Assembly (NCBI RefSeq): GCF_003143955.1
Contig: NZ_QFVS01000035.1
Coordinates: forward strand, 1 to 33,220
DNA length: 33,220 nt
Reading direction: 5' to 3'
From: Kurthia zopfii
GTDB lineage: Bacteria > Bacillota > Bacilli > Bacillales_A > Planococcaceae
Positions 15,710-24,393 of the stretch are shown here, piece by piece; positions within the stretch are counted from its first letter, which is position 1; each line of letters opens with the position of its first letter. A program made the translations under genes and the position numbers. The notes under the pieces were generated by a model, which made no database searches, had not been told where the DNA came from, and saw nothing but the letters and a program-made list of their open reading frames with translations.

Positions 15710-16747
15710 TTAAGATTTACCTGAAACGCCTGCATCTGCGAAAGTAGCCATATCATTCATCATATGACATGCCGCAGAAAATAATGGGTACGCAACCGCG
15801 GCTCCAGTACCTTCACCTAATCTAAATTCGAGATCAATTAGCGGTGTTAGTTGTAAATAGTTCAAAGCATATACATGCCCTGGTTCTACGGATTTATGCG
15901 TTGCAAATAAATAAGATTTCACACCTGAAACGATTTGTTCGGCTACACATGCTGAAACTGTTGAGATTAAGCCGTCCAATAAAATCGGAGTATGATGTTG
16001 CGCTGCAGCAATCATGCCACCCGCCATTGCTGCGATTTCCAGCCCACCAAGATGCGCTAATATTTGTTTGCCAACTAAAGGTTCTTTTAAATGAAATTCC
16101 AATGTATTTTCAATCACTTCAATTTTACGCAATAATTGCTCATCTGAAATGCCTGTACCATAGCCTGTAATATGCGTGACAGGTAAATTCGAAATTGCTG
16201 CGAAAAGTGTACTTGAAACTGTTGTATTACCAATGCCAACTTCACCAAAGCAAATAGAATCTGCTCCTGCTTCAATCATCATTTTCGTTTCCTCATAACC
16301 GACTTGTAATGCTTGTTCGACTTCTTTCAATGTCATTGCATTGCCTTTTGCATAGTTTTTCGTGCCGTGCATTACTTTTCGATCAACTGCGCCATCCATC
16401 GGTTGATCTGTATTCACACCGACATCTACTACTTTAAAATCTGCGCCAATATTATTCGCAAATGCATTAATTGCTGCACCGCCATTTGCCATATTCGCCA
16501 CCATTTGGATCGTTACTTCTTGCGGAAATGCTGAAATTCCTTCTGCTGTAATGCCATGATCCGCCGCAAAAACGATAATTGCAGGTTTTTGTAGATTTGG
16601 CTTAGCATTTCTAGTAACACCTGCTAATTGAATCGCAAGTTCTTCAATTTTACCTAGACTGCCGACTGGCTTCGTCAACTGGTCTATATGCTGTTGCGCA
16701 TTTACCATTGCTTGCTCATCTAAATGATCAATTTTGATATTCTCCAA
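15710..16747 (-). CDS. cobT: Nicotinate-nucleotide-dimethylbenzimidazole phosphoribosyltransferase
   Basis: The 345-residue protein activates the lower ligand of cobalamin: it moves the phosphoribosyl group of nicotinate mononucleotide to dimethylbenzimidazole, giving alpha-ribazole phosphate. Length and motifs match CobT throughout: KPVGSLGKIEELA near the N-terminus, FAADHGITAEG, MANGGAAINAFA, GEVGIGNTTVSS, and the C-terminal RLGEGTGAAVA with the Glu known to be catalytic. It starts with TTG at 16747 with AGGG 6 bases upstream, 9 bases after the HAD gene. No other cobalamin gene or cobalamin riboswitch is nearby, which suits salvage of exogenous corrinoids. Confidence 0.95.
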   Translation of the reverse strand: MENIKIDHLDEQAMVNAQQHIDQLTKPVGSLGKIEELAIQLAGVTRNAKPNLQKPAIIVFAADHGITAEGISAFPQEVTIQMVANMANGGAAINAFANNIGADFKVVDVGVNTDQPMDGAVDRKVMHGTKNYAKGNAMTLKEVEQALQVGYEETKMMIEAGADSICFGEVGIGNTTVSSTLFAAISNLPVTHITGYGTGISDEQLLRKIEVIENTLEFHLKEPLVGKQILAHLGGLEIAAMAGGMIAAAQHHTPILLDGLISTVSACVAEQIVSGVKSYLFATHKSVEPGHVYALNYLQLTPLIDLEFRLGEGTGAAVAYPLFSAACHMMNDMATFADAGVSGKS

Positions 16748-16756
16748 ACTAATCCC

Positions 16757-17497
16757 TCATTTTTTATATTTTGAGGAAAGCATCCTTATTTTTTCAGCGA
16801 CATTTGTAGCTTCACAAATAGAAGTCGCTAATGCACCAATGGACACATCATCGCCTACACATACCGACTCCAAAGCGTGTTGTAGCATTTGACGATCATT
16901 TTGATCATTACCAAATGCGATATACTGCCCCTTTTTAATACCTAATTCATTTAATCCTTGAAATTTATGTACACCGACTGGGCTAATATCTAAAATCGCT
17001 TCATTATTATGTATATGAATGACACACTCTAATTGACTTATTGTATCAATAATCGACTGCTCATTTGTGAAAAGAACACATTTTACAATGCCGTCTAACT
17101 GTTCTTTCGGTAAATTCTCCGCTAATTCTAGTTGATCCAATTGGTTAAAAATAGGATGTTCCTCACTCCCATTATAACTATAATCCCAAGAACTATCTAA
17201 TAAATATGGAATATTGTGATTATTTATGAGATCAAACAATGCATTTTGCGTATCTTCTGTAAAAGGTTGCAATCGAATCTCCTCGCCATTGAATAGAAAC
17301 GCACCATTGCCACCAACCATCTGTAGTTGGTGATAATGCTTTGGTAATACTGGATATATATCTCGAATTGGACGGGCTGAAGCAATGACTACATCATGCC
17401 CATCCGCTTCAAGTTGTTGGAAAGCTGAAAGAATTTCTTCAGAAAGTGGCTTTCCTTTAAAGCAAACTGTACCATCTAAATCAAATACGAATTTCAT
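16757..17497 (-). CDS. HAD-superfamily (Cof-like) phosphatase
   Basis: A 246-residue HAD hydrolase. The nucleophile motif is FDLDGT (Asp6, Asp8), motif II is VIASAR, and motif IV is FGNDQNDRQML near residue 200. A C2 cap between them places it with Cof/YwpJ-type sugar phosphate or flavin mononucleotide phosphatases. The ATG overlaps the stop of cutC (ATGA) and GGAGG lies 13 bases upstream. Position just before cobT raises the idea that it is the alpha-ribazole-phosphate phosphatase of the pathway; that job is usually done by CobC/CobZ-type enzymes, so this is only a possibility. Confidence 0.85.
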   Translation of the reverse strand: MKFVFDLDGTVCFKGKPLSEEILSAFQQLEADGHDVVIASARPIRDIYPVLPKHYHQLQMVGGNGAFLFNGEEIRLQPFTEDTQNALFDLINNHNIPYLLDSSWDYSYNGSEEHPIFNQLDQLELAENLPKEQLDGIVKCVLFTNEQSIIDTISQLECVIHIHNNEAILDISPVGVHKFQGLNELGIKKGQYIAFGNDQNDRQMLQHALESVCVGDDVSIGALATSICEATNVAEKIRMLSSKYKK

Positions 17498-18186
17498 TGG
17501 TTAAAATGAGCCTCCATCGTTTCTTTCATATCTCGAATTAATTCAATATTAATTGGTTTATGAAAACTATTATTAAATCTCACTGCTGAACCTACATGCA
17601 ATTCCTTCGCACCTATATCTAAAAATTGCTGTGCATTTGCTGGAGTGACACCTGATCCGATTAATAATTCAAATGGATAATCTTCTGTCGCTCGTAATAA
17701 TTTTTCAATTTGCTCAATTTGATCTGGTGCTTTCCCTGGGCCACCAGCAGTTAAAATGCGTGTGATTGGCTGATGTTTTGCAATTTGTTTCAGCGCTTCT
17801 AACTGATCTTCTGCTTCATCGAAAGCGCGATGGAATGTCACACCTAATCCTTCACAATGCGGTAGCATATCTTTTAAAATAATATGGTCGATTCGATTTT
17901 CGAATGTAAGTCCACCAAAAACGACACCTTTTGCGCCGAAAAGTTGGATGACACGTAGATCATCGAGCATTACTGAAAAATCTTCTTCCGTATAATGAAA
18001 GCTGTTACCATGCGGACGGAGCATGACGTATACCGGAATATCGACTGCGCCAATGACATTTTTAATCTTGCCTAAACTTGGCGTGACACCACCTTCGTCC
18101 ATTGATACACATAGTTCTAAGCGATCTGCCCCTCCTGCCTCTGCTATTATTGCATCTTCTACTGTTGTAACGATCACTTCTAACAT
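17494..18186 (-). CDS. cutC: CutC-family protein
   Basis: A 230-residue TIM-barrel protein of the CutC family (DRLELCVSMDEGGVTPSLG, VMLRPHGNSFHYTEED, VTFHRAFDEA, RILTAGGPGKAPDQ, ELLIGSGVTPANA). The name comes from a reported copper-tolerance role in E. coli that has been questioned; the biochemical role is unsettled. I start it at 18186, where AAAGG lies 9 bases upstream; the ATG at 18195 abuts that site. Its end overlaps the HAD start. It is second in a four-gene operon. Confidence 0.9.
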   Translation of the reverse strand: MLEVIVTTVEDAIIAEAGGADRLELCVSMDEGGVTPSLGKIKNVIGAVDIPVYVMLRPHGNSFHYTEEDFSVMLDDLRVIQLFGAKGVVFGGLTFENRIDHIILKDMLPHCEGLGVTFHRAFDEAEDQLEALKQIAKHQPITRILTAGGPGKAPDQIEQIEKLLRATEDYPFELLIGSGVTPANAQQFLDIGAKELHVGSAVRFNNSFHKPINIELIRDMKETMEAHFNQ

Positions 18187-18191
18187 TGTAT

Positions 18192-19172
18192 TCATCCTTT
18201 CATTAACGCGTTTAATCTGTTTTTAGCTTCTGTGTCCCCGTGTAAAATTGCTTTTTGATACCAATATTTCGCGCGTTTCACGTCTACTTCTGTTCCTATA
18301 CCCGATTCATAGCAAAAACCGACATTGTATTCACCATATGGATCATTTTTTTCTGCTGCTTTTAAATACCAAGATAACGCTAATTCTCCGTCATTTTCAG
18401 CAAAAGCTGCATGTCCCATCTTATTAATCGCAAAAACATCACCTGCGATTGCTGATTTTTCAAACCATTCATTTGAAAGAGTTTCATCTTGTGCAACACC
18501 ACGACCATTTTTATATAAATAACCTAATGTATACATCGATTCAGGTACGCCCGCATTGGCAGCTTTTTCGAACCAGTAGAAAGCCTTCGCATCATCTTGA
18601 TCCACGACTTCCCCTCGTAAATACATATCACCAAAATTATTCATCGCATCCGGAAATTCCATGAGCGCAGCCTTTTTATAAGCTTCATATACAGCTTGAA
18701 GATCCTGCTCAACCAATTCCCCCATATAAATGAAATTGCCGATCCAATAATATGCCTCTGCAACATCGAATTCCGCACAAGTTTGATACCAATTATACGC
18801 TAAATCGTCATATTCTTGTAAACGATAATTCGTCGCTAAAGCAAGCATCGCCTCAACATTGCCTTCAACCGCTTCTTTATATTGCACAACTTGCTCTTCT
18901 TCGATCATAAATGGAAATTGACTGTCCTTCTCCAAAAATAAGTACTCTTCAAATACGGCTTGTACATCTGCCCAATAAAGTGCATCTGTTAAATCCGTCG
19001 TTTTGGATACAGCTTTTATTTGTTTGACGAGTAAATATGCAGGTGAATACTTTAAATCTGGGTTTTCCTCCATTTGATCCATTGCCATTTGGATTGATGG
19101 AATCTCATGTTTTTCATATAGTTCCGCCAAATCATTTAATCCTCTTTCGATTAATTGATTAATAATTGACAT
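18192..19172 (-). CDS. SEL1-repeat protein
   Basis: A 326-residue soluble protein with four or five SEL1-like (TPR-related) repeats from about residue 135 to the end, for example YMGELVEQDLQAVYEAYKKA, GDMYLRGEVVDQDDAKAFYW, LYKNGRGVAQDETLSNEW and CYESGIGTEVDVKRAKYWYQ. SEL1 arrays bind partner proteins. The first 130 residues are helical and acidic. AGGAGGTG precedes the ATG. It heads the operon with cutC, the HAD gene and cobT; a functional link is unknown. Confidence 0.85.
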   Translation of the reverse strand: MSIINQLIERGLNDLAELYEKHEIPSIQMAMDQMEENPDLKYSPAYLLVKQIKAVSKTTDLTDALYWADVQAVFEEYLFLEKDSQFPFMIEEEQVVQYKEAVEGNVEAMLALATNYRLQEYDDLAYNWYQTCAEFDVAEAYYWIGNFIYMGELVEQDLQAVYEAYKKAALMEFPDAMNNFGDMYLRGEVVDQDDAKAFYWFEKAANAGVPESMYTLGYLYKNGRGVAQDETLSNEWFEKSAIAGDVFAINKMGHAAFAENDGELALSWYLKAAEKNDPYGEYNVGFCYESGIGTEVDVKRAKYWYQKAILHGDTEAKNRLNALMKG

Positions 19173-19282
19173 CTATACACCTCCTATTAACCATTAGTTG
19201 ATTTTTATTACTTGTAATTAATTTATAATCGTTAGTCGTTTCAAAGTTTTCATATTATAATTTATGTAAAGGGGGTAATAAC

Positions 19283-20377
19283 TTGTTAGATTTAGCTCAT
19301 ACATTGACATATTTGAGGAAGCAGCATCAATTGACTCAAAAGGATCTTGCTCAATTTTTAGACGTTTCCACTGCTGCCATTTCTAAGTGGGAAACAGGTC
19401 AAAGCTTTCCCGATATAACGACACTTCCGAAGCTTGCTTCCTATTTTAACATTTCAATCGACAAATTATTAGGGTATGAACCACAATTGTCGAAAGAAAA
19501 TATTCAAGCCATTTATAAAAAACTATCTCAAGATTTCAAAACGGAGCCTTTTAATGACGTTATTTTGAAAATTGAAAAATTGGAGAAACAATACTATAGT
19601 TGCCATCCCCTACTCGTACAACTATCGGTTTTACTCTTAAATTATTTACATTTAGCACAGGATCGTTTTTCTGAAATCGCATTATTAATCGAAAAATTGA
19701 CAGAACGTACACATTTAGAAAGCCAGGATCCGAAACTCGTACAATTAGCGATTTCTATCCATGCGCAAGTTGCAACGATTTTACAGCAGCCTGAAAAAGT
19801 TTTACAACTACTAGGTACTCAAGTTTCACCGTATGCTGGCAATGATATTATTTTAGCGAATGCATATTTAATGTTAGAAAACCGAGATGCTGCGGAAGAA
19901 ACTTTCCAAATTTCTTTGTATCAAGGGGTTATAAGCAATATGTCCGTCTTTTCGAACTATATGCAAGTGCAAGAACAATCGCTGTTTGAGGAAAGTGTGC
20001 TACGCGGCGAGGAGATGATTCGCATATTTGATTTGAAAAACCTTCATTTTAGTTGTTGCTTAAACTTTTATTTATCCGCTGCTCAAAGATATAGCCAGTT
20101 GGACCAACAAGATGCGTGTTTACGAATGCTGACAAACTATGTCGAAACGGTCATCAATATTCCGAAACCAATGGAGTTACACGGGGACGATTTTTTCACA
20201 AAAATTGATCAGTGGATCCAACGAGAACTCGACTTAGGCCCTTCTATCCCGTCAGATGAGGATACGATTCGACAAAAAATGATCGCAGGCATCTCCGAAA
20301 ATCCTTATTTCGAAAAATATCGCGAACATCCGACATTGCTAGCGCTCATCGATTCTATTTCAAAGGAGGCGAATTAA
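19283..20377 (+). CDS. XRE-family regulator with a TPR-like C-terminal half
   Basis: The 364-residue protein begins with a Cro/CI-type helix-turn-helix (residues 5-62; QKDLAQFLDVSTAAISKWET is the recognition unit). The remaining 300 residues are helical and look like degenerate TPRs, as in Rgg/PlcR-type or related sensors that bind peptides or proteins. It starts with TTG at 19283 behind GGGGG seven bases upstream; a TATAAT stands just before at 19255-19260, without a good -35. It is followed directly by the yxlE-, yxlF- and yxlG-like genes and likely controls them. In B. subtilis that trio is instead part of the sigY operon. Confidence 0.85.
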   Translation: MLDLAHTLTYLRKQHQLTQKDLAQFLDVSTAAISKWETGQSFPDITTLPKLASYFNISIDKLLGYEPQLSKENIQAIYKKLSQDFKTEPFNDVILKIEKLEKQYYSCHPLLVQLSVLLLNYLHLAQDRFSEIALLIEKLTERTHLESQDPKLVQLAISIHAQVATILQQPEKVLQLLGTQVSPYAGNDIILANAYLMLENRDAAEETFQISLYQGVISNMSVFSNYMQVQEQSLFEESVLRGEEMIRIFDLKNLHFSCCLNFYLSAAQRYSQLDQQDACLRMLTNYVETVINIPKPMELHGDDFFTKIDQWIQRELDLGPSIPSDEDTIRQKMIAGISENPYFEKYREHPTLLALIDSISKEAN

Positions 20378-20378
20378 T

Positions 20379-20582
20379 ATGGAAGATTTACAACAACTTT
20401 TACCGATTATTATCCCGATTTTTCTAATTCAAGTTATTTTAGCAATTACCGCACTTGTTCATGTATTAAAACATCCAAATTACAAATTCGGCAATAAAAT
20501 CATGTGGATCATCATCGTTCTTTTCATTCAAATGATCGGGCCAATTATCTACTTTTTATTTGGGCGAGGTGAGGAAGAATGA
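20379..20582 (+). CDS. yxlE: YxlE-like small membrane protein (PLDc_N domain)
   Basis: A 67-residue protein with two membrane helices (about 9-30 and 41-62) and the PLDc N-terminal signature around IIYFLFGRGEE; the ending GPIIYFLFGR is typical. AAAGGAGG inside the end of the regulator gene drives it. It precedes the ATPase gene with an ATGA overlap. YxlE of B. subtilis sits in the same place and is thought to work with the YxlF/YxlG transporter or to dampen SigY activity. Confidence 0.8.
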   Translation: MEDLQQLLPIIIPIFLIQVILAITALVHVLKHPNYKFGNKIMWIIIVLFIQMIGPIIYFLFGRGEEE

Positions 20583-21478
20583 GTATTGTCGACATTCAAC
20601 ATATCAGTAAATCTTTCGGTAGTAAGCAAGTTTTGAATGATGTATCCATCAAAATTGAAGAAGGCAGGATTTTTGGCTTAATTGGTCAAAATGGTGCAGG
20701 TAAAACAACTTTAATGAAAATCATACTTGGATTATTGAAAAAGGATGCGGGTGATATTACTTTAGTTGGAGAAAAGGTGCAGTTCGGCCAAACCGTGACC
20801 AATCAAGCAATCGGCTATTTGCCTGATGTTCCTTCCTTCTATCCATACTATACAGCGTATGAATATTTACTACTTTGCGGTGAAATTACTGGGCTTTCTA
20901 AAAAAGAACGTGAACTTCGAGCGAAGGAAACTTTGACACAAGTTGGTTTAGAAAAAAACAATAAAAAAATCGCCTCTTTTTCACGTGGAATGAAGCAGCG
21001 ACTGGGCATTGCGCAAGCACTTATTCATAAACCTAAAATCTTAATTTGCGATGAACCAACTTCTGCTTTAGATCCTAATGGTAGACGCGATATTTTGAAA
21101 ATTTTACAACAGATTAAACATGAAACAACAGTCATTTTCTCTACGCATTTATTGAATGATGCTGAAAATATTTGTGATGATCTCGCAATTTTACACAATG
21201 GCTCTTTCGTCATTTCGGGGGATGTACAACATCTACTCAACGAGCGTCGAAAATCCACTTTATTCATTGAAGCACCCGTTCAAACACTTGAAAAATTGAA
21301 AGAAGCTTTCCCAGAGGCGACGGACAAAAATCATGGCATCGCCCTACATTCAGCTTCAATTGAAAAAACACAATCAACTCTTTTCCAATATTGTCTCGAA
21401 CATCAGCTTGTTATTCATTCCATGTCGGTTGAGAAAACAACTCTCGATGACCTATTTATGGAGGTGACTGCGAAATGA
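20579..21478 (+). CDS. yxlF: ABC transporter ATP-binding protein, YxlF-like
   Basis: A 299-residue ABC ATPase: Walker A GQNGAGKT (36-43), Q-loop region YLPDVPSF, signature SFSRGMKQR (about 136-144), Walker B ILICDEPTSALDP, and H-loop FSTH. The C-terminal 80 residues resemble the extension of exporter ATPases of the YxlF/BcrA group. It overlaps its neighbours by 4 bases on both sides, so it is made in step with the permease. Substrate unknown; export or antibiotic tolerance is the usual role of the group. Confidence 0.9.
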   Translation: MSIVDIQHISKSFGSKQVLNDVSIKIEEGRIFGLIGQNGAGKTTLMKIILGLLKKDAGDITLVGEKVQFGQTVTNQAIGYLPDVPSFYPYYTAYEYLLLCGEITGLSKKERELRAKETLTQVGLEKNNKKIASFSRGMKQRLGIAQALIHKPKILICDEPTSALDPNGRRDILKILQQIKHETTVIFSTHLLNDAENICDDLAILHNGSFVISGDVQHLLNERRKSTLFIEAPVQTLEKLKEAFPEATDKNHGIALHSASIEKTQSTLFQYCLEHQLVIHSMSVEKTTLDDLFMEVTAK

Positions 21479-22239
21479 CGCAATTTTGGGCAATGTTTAA
21501 AAAAGAAAACATTTCATTTCTTCGCACATATAAATTACTTATTTTCTGCTCAGTTTTTTTACTTCTCGCTTTCTTAAGTCCACTTAGTGCAAAATTCATG
21601 CCTGAAATATTAAGTAATTTCTTACCGAAAGAGGTAGCGGATTCATTTCCAGAGCCAACCGCCTTCAGTTCATGGGAGCAGTTTTTCAAAAACTTCTCGC
21701 AAATTGGCTTATTCATTGTCGTCTTATTATTTGCCCCTATCCTCTCCGCTGAAAGACAGAATGGCACTTTGATCATTTTATTTTCAAAAGGATTATCAAG
21801 ATCAGCAGTCGTCATGAGTAAATGGCTCTTCGCCGCTTTCATGTGGACGATTGGCTATGTCATTTCTTTCGCAATTGTCTACTTCTATACGGAGTTTTAT
21901 TGGCCAGCAAATGATGTGACACAATTATTTTTAGCAATCTTTACATTATGGCTATTTGGCCTATTCTTAATTTCCGTTATTATTTTCGCCAATGTATTAT
22001 TTAGAAGCTACTTCTCAACTTTATTATTTACTTTAGGCATCATTATTCTGCTATTCATCGTTGCGATTTTCCCGAAATTAGAGAAAATCTCCATTTTAAG
22101 ATTAGCAACAGAAAATAACGCCATTCTTCAAAACCTTTTCACATGGCAGGACTATACCGTATTAATGAGTGTGACATCCGGTCTTTCCATCATTTTAGTG
22201 CTATTGGCAGTCATTATTTTTAACAAAAAAACCGTATAA
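21475..22239 (+). CDS. yxlG: ABC-2 type permease, YxlG-like
   Basis: A 254-residue integral membrane protein with six predicted helices and the ABC-2 landmarks FAPILSAERQNGTLIILFSK (coupling region between helices 2 and 3). It pairs with the preceding ATPase, overlapping it by ATGA, and closes the operon before the terminator at 22246-22280. Confidence 0.85.
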   Translation: MTQFWAMFKKENISFLRTYKLLIFCSVFLLLAFLSPLSAKFMPEILSNFLPKEVADSFPEPTAFSSWEQFFKNFSQIGLFIVVLLFAPILSAERQNGTLIILFSKGLSRSAVVMSKWLFAAFMWTIGYVISFAIVYFYTEFYWPANDVTQLFLAIFTLWLFGLFLISVIIFANVLFRSYFSTLLFTLGIIILLFIVAIFPKLEKISILRLATENNAILQNLFTWQDYTVLMSVTSGLSIILVLLAVIIFNKKTV

Positions 22240-22245
22240 TTCAGC

Positions 22246-22280
22246 AAACGGAGTCGATTTTTATTACGATTCCGTTTTAT
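22246..22280 (+). terminator. Terminator of the XRE-yxlEFG operon
   Basis: AAACGGAGTCG (22246-22256) pairs with CGATTCCGTTT (22267-22277) with one mismatch, followed by T-rich sequence. Confidence 0.75.
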
Positions 22281-22362
22281 TTGTTATTTACTTACAAAAT
22301 AAACATCTGTAACATAATTAGTGTAGTTTTACTAAAAAATAAGTTATTTAGGAGGATTCATT

Positions 22363-22929
22363 TTGAAAAAATTATTATTTGCACTATTATGTTCATTCGC
22401 ACTACTTTTCAGCCTTTCTTCAACCGCAGATGCTAAAACAATTCTAGCGAAAAAAGCATCTGATTATACTTTTAACGAGAAGATCTACAAAAAAGCTTAT
22501 GTAAATAGCTTTGGAAAGTACTCATTGTGTGGCAAGAAGAAATCTGTATTAATTTACGGTGGAGATCCATTCTCAGATGCTTTACATTGTAATAAAAAAT
22601 ACTACTATTATTCGACAAGTGATAATAGTTTAAGATTTGGTCTTTACGGTACAGATTTCACTATAGCTGGTTTTCCTTTCCCATTAGCAAAAGGTAAATC
22701 TAGAATACAAAACTATTCTTATAGTGAATCACTAGCAGGTAAAACACATATTTATATTACAGCTACAAAATTGAAGAAATACAAAACAAAAGCAGGTACT
22801 TTCAAAAATGTGTTGAAAATCAAACAAAGTAATTCATACTATTATTTAGCGAAAAATCGCGGCATCATCAAACACACTACTTTAAAAGGCAAAACTTTTT
22901 TTGAAATTACAAAGTTCGTAAAAAAATAA
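22363..22929 (+). CDS. Secreted protein of unknown function, paralogue 1
   Basis: A 188-residue exported protein with signal peptide MKKLLFALLCSFALLFSLSS and likely cleavage after ADA. The mature part is small, basic and Tyr/Lys-rich; its C-terminal 55 residues (KYKTKAGTFKNVLKIKQ, YYLAKNRGIIK, KTFFEITKFVKK) are nearly the same as in the protein at 25179-25754. A C-terminal pattern of the form YYYAKxxGxxK is common in Bacillota surface proteins. Two Cys in the mature N-terminal part (CGKKK and HCNKK) recur in the paralogue and could form a disulfide. It starts with TTG, with AGGAGG 7 bases upstream and no ATG alternative. I cannot assign a function. Confidence 0.8.
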   Translation: MKKLLFALLCSFALLFSLSSTADAKTILAKKASDYTFNEKIYKKAYVNSFGKYSLCGKKKSVLIYGGDPFSDALHCNKKYYYYSTSDNSLRFGLYGTDFTIAGFPFPLAKGKSRIQNYSYSESLAGKTHIYITATKLKKYKTKAGTFKNVLKIKQSNSYYYLAKNRGIIKHTTLKGKTFFEITKFVKK

Positions 22930-22940
22930 TCTAATTAATG

Positions 22941-22976
22941 AAAAGGAGTCGCATCGGTAGGTAGCGACTCTTTTTT
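22941..22976. terminator. Terminator after secreted paralogue 1
   Basis: GAGTCGC (22946-22952) pairs with GCGACTC (22964-22970), then six T. On the minus strand the same stem follows the fic stop, with a weaker T run. Confidence 0.7.
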
Positions 22977-22997
22977 GTGTTTTTAGATGGTAGATCC

Positions 22998-24224
22998 TCA
23001 ATTCGAAATTAATTCTTCTATACATGAATCGCAAACAATAAATGATTTAGGGTTTTTATTTTTCAACATCACTAATCCTGCACTTTGTAATTCATTCATT
23101 GACTTTTCAATTTTATATCTAGAGATCGTTGATAATTGAATTAAATCTTGGAATTTAAAATTCATCTTTTCATCTACAAAGACATTAATTGCAACTTGAA
23201 TATACAACATATTTTTAGCTTCTTCTGATAGTTTTCGATTATTCTCTATATTCTTTTTAATTTTTTCAAGTTTCAATAGATTAATCTCTAAATCATCGAT
23301 GATTCCTGCTTGACCAGTAGCCAATAGTTTTAACATTTCAATCAAATAATACGTCATTTCTCCCTTGTTTGTAGGGTTCGGAATCTCTTCTAAAAATTTA
23401 TAATACACGCTTTTATTTTTATTTATTGTATAAGAAAATGTAATTGCGGAATATTTTTCTAAATATCTCTCTAAGTAACTTCCGACTAATAATCTGCCCG
23501 TTCGCCCATTACCATCATAGAAAGGATGGATGTATTCGTAAAAATAATGTGCCACTAAGTATTTGTACAGTTCTGGTTGCTCTTTTGCTTCTAGAAATGT
23601 GATTAGTTTATTGAGTTCTAATGCGATTTCCTCTTCCCCAATCACCCCAATAAGTGTTGTAGTATTACCATCATTGATTTCTACATATTCTTTTCTAAAA
23701 AGTTTTCCATCAGGCTGTTGATCTGAATTGATTTCCTCCGCTACTAAATCATCATACAATTCTCTGAAATCCTCTAATTTTTCAAACGGATATATTTGTT
23801 CAATATGTAAATATGTTTTCATTAATCCGATGAATTTTTTGTTTTTTGGTTCCGACTTTTCTAATTCTTTCAGTGCCTCACCTAACTCTTTTTTAGTACT
23901 TTTTACACCTTCGATTTCATTATTACTTTGTGCTTCGTTAATAATTAATTTATGAAAATAAGGTTTTACGACAAAATCAGGTAGAATGTGAACTAAAGAT
24001 TTGATTTTAGAACTATTCAGCAATATTTCATTATTTAAATTCATTAAACTTGGAGTATTCACATAAAATAGTTCAGTTTCTTCATTCGTTACTTTGCCTT
24101 TTCTAAATCCTTTAATCGTTAGATTCGTTTTATATGAGCCATAGCCAGTTATTCTTTTCTCATATTCTGCATTATAATCATGGGTATTCAACTTGTAAAA
24201 AAGTTTGGATAATTTATCATACAT
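22998..24224 (-). CDS. Fic-domain protein (AMPylator-type)
   Basis: A 408-residue Fic protein. The active-site loop HPFYDGNGRTGR (about residues 233-244) matches HPFx(D/E)GNGRxxR fully, so it should transfer AMP from ATP to a target hydroxyl. N-terminal to it NNEIEG (about 101-106) occupies the place of the inhibitory helix motif (S/T)xxxE(G/N), with Asn where Ser/Thr is usual. The C-terminal 100 residues look like a winged-helix DNA-binding domain (FKFQDLIQLSTISRYKIEKS), as in many class II Fic proteins. The ATG at 24224 has GGAGG eight bases upstream; a start five codons earlier would place that site inside the gene. It is alone on its strand. Confidence 0.88.
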   Translation of the reverse strand: MYDKLSKLFYKLNTHDYNAEYEKRITGYGSYKTNLTIKGFRKGKVTNEETELFYVNTPSLMNLNNEILLNSSKIKSLVHILPDFVVKPYFHKLIINEAQSNNEIEGVKSTKKELGEALKELEKSEPKNKKFIGLMKTYLHIEQIYPFEKLEDFRELYDDLVAEEINSDQQPDGKLFRKEYVEINDGNTTTLIGVIGEEEIALELNKLITFLEAKEQPELYKYLVAHYFYEYIHPFYDGNGRTGRLLVGSYLERYLEKYSAITFSYTINKNKSVYYKFLEEIPNPTNKGEMTYYLIEMLKLLATGQAGIIDDLEINLLKLEKIKKNIENNRKLSEEAKNMLYIQVAINVFVDEKMNFKFQDLIQLSTISRYKIEKSMNELQSAGLVMLKNKNPKSFIVCDSCIEELISN

Positions 24225-24247
24225 GTTCTGAACCTCCATTTAATATT

Positions 24248-24268
24248 AAAAAAACAATGTTTTTTAAA
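24248..24268. promoter_or_regulatory. AT-rich palindrome in the fic leader
   Basis: TTAAAAAA and TTTTTTAA arms flank CAATG between the fic -10 box and its ribosome binding site. It is at an operator position for autoregulation by the Fic protein's C-terminal winged helix, but such palindromes are frequent in AT-rich DNA. Confidence 0.3.
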
Positions 24269-24296
24269 AGTATAATTACACTATATCCTTTTTCAA
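24269..24296 (-). promoter_or_regulatory. SigA promoter of the fic gene
   Basis: On the minus strand TTGAAA (24296-24291), 16 bases, TATACT (24274-24269). Confidence 0.55.
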
Positions 24297-24348
24297 TGAA
24301 AAATACTCCATTTTTTTGAAGTGTGTTATTCATAATTCTCTTCAAAAT

Positions 24349-24391
24349 AAAAAACCTGTAAGAACCACAAAATGTGATCCTTACAGGTTTT
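24349..24391 (-). terminator. Terminator after the DJ-1/PfpI gene
   Basis: AAAACCTGTAAG and CTTACAGGTTTT pair perfectly, with an inner CCACA/TGTG stem, and are followed by T-rich sequence on the minus strand. It separates the DJ-1 gene from the fic promoter. Confidence 0.8.
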
Positions 24392-24393
24392 TT

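Noticed and set aside
15701-16800. Cobalamin riboswitch for cobT
   Set aside because: cobT is internal to an operon with a 9-base spacer, and no B12-box-like sequence was seen upstream of the operon.
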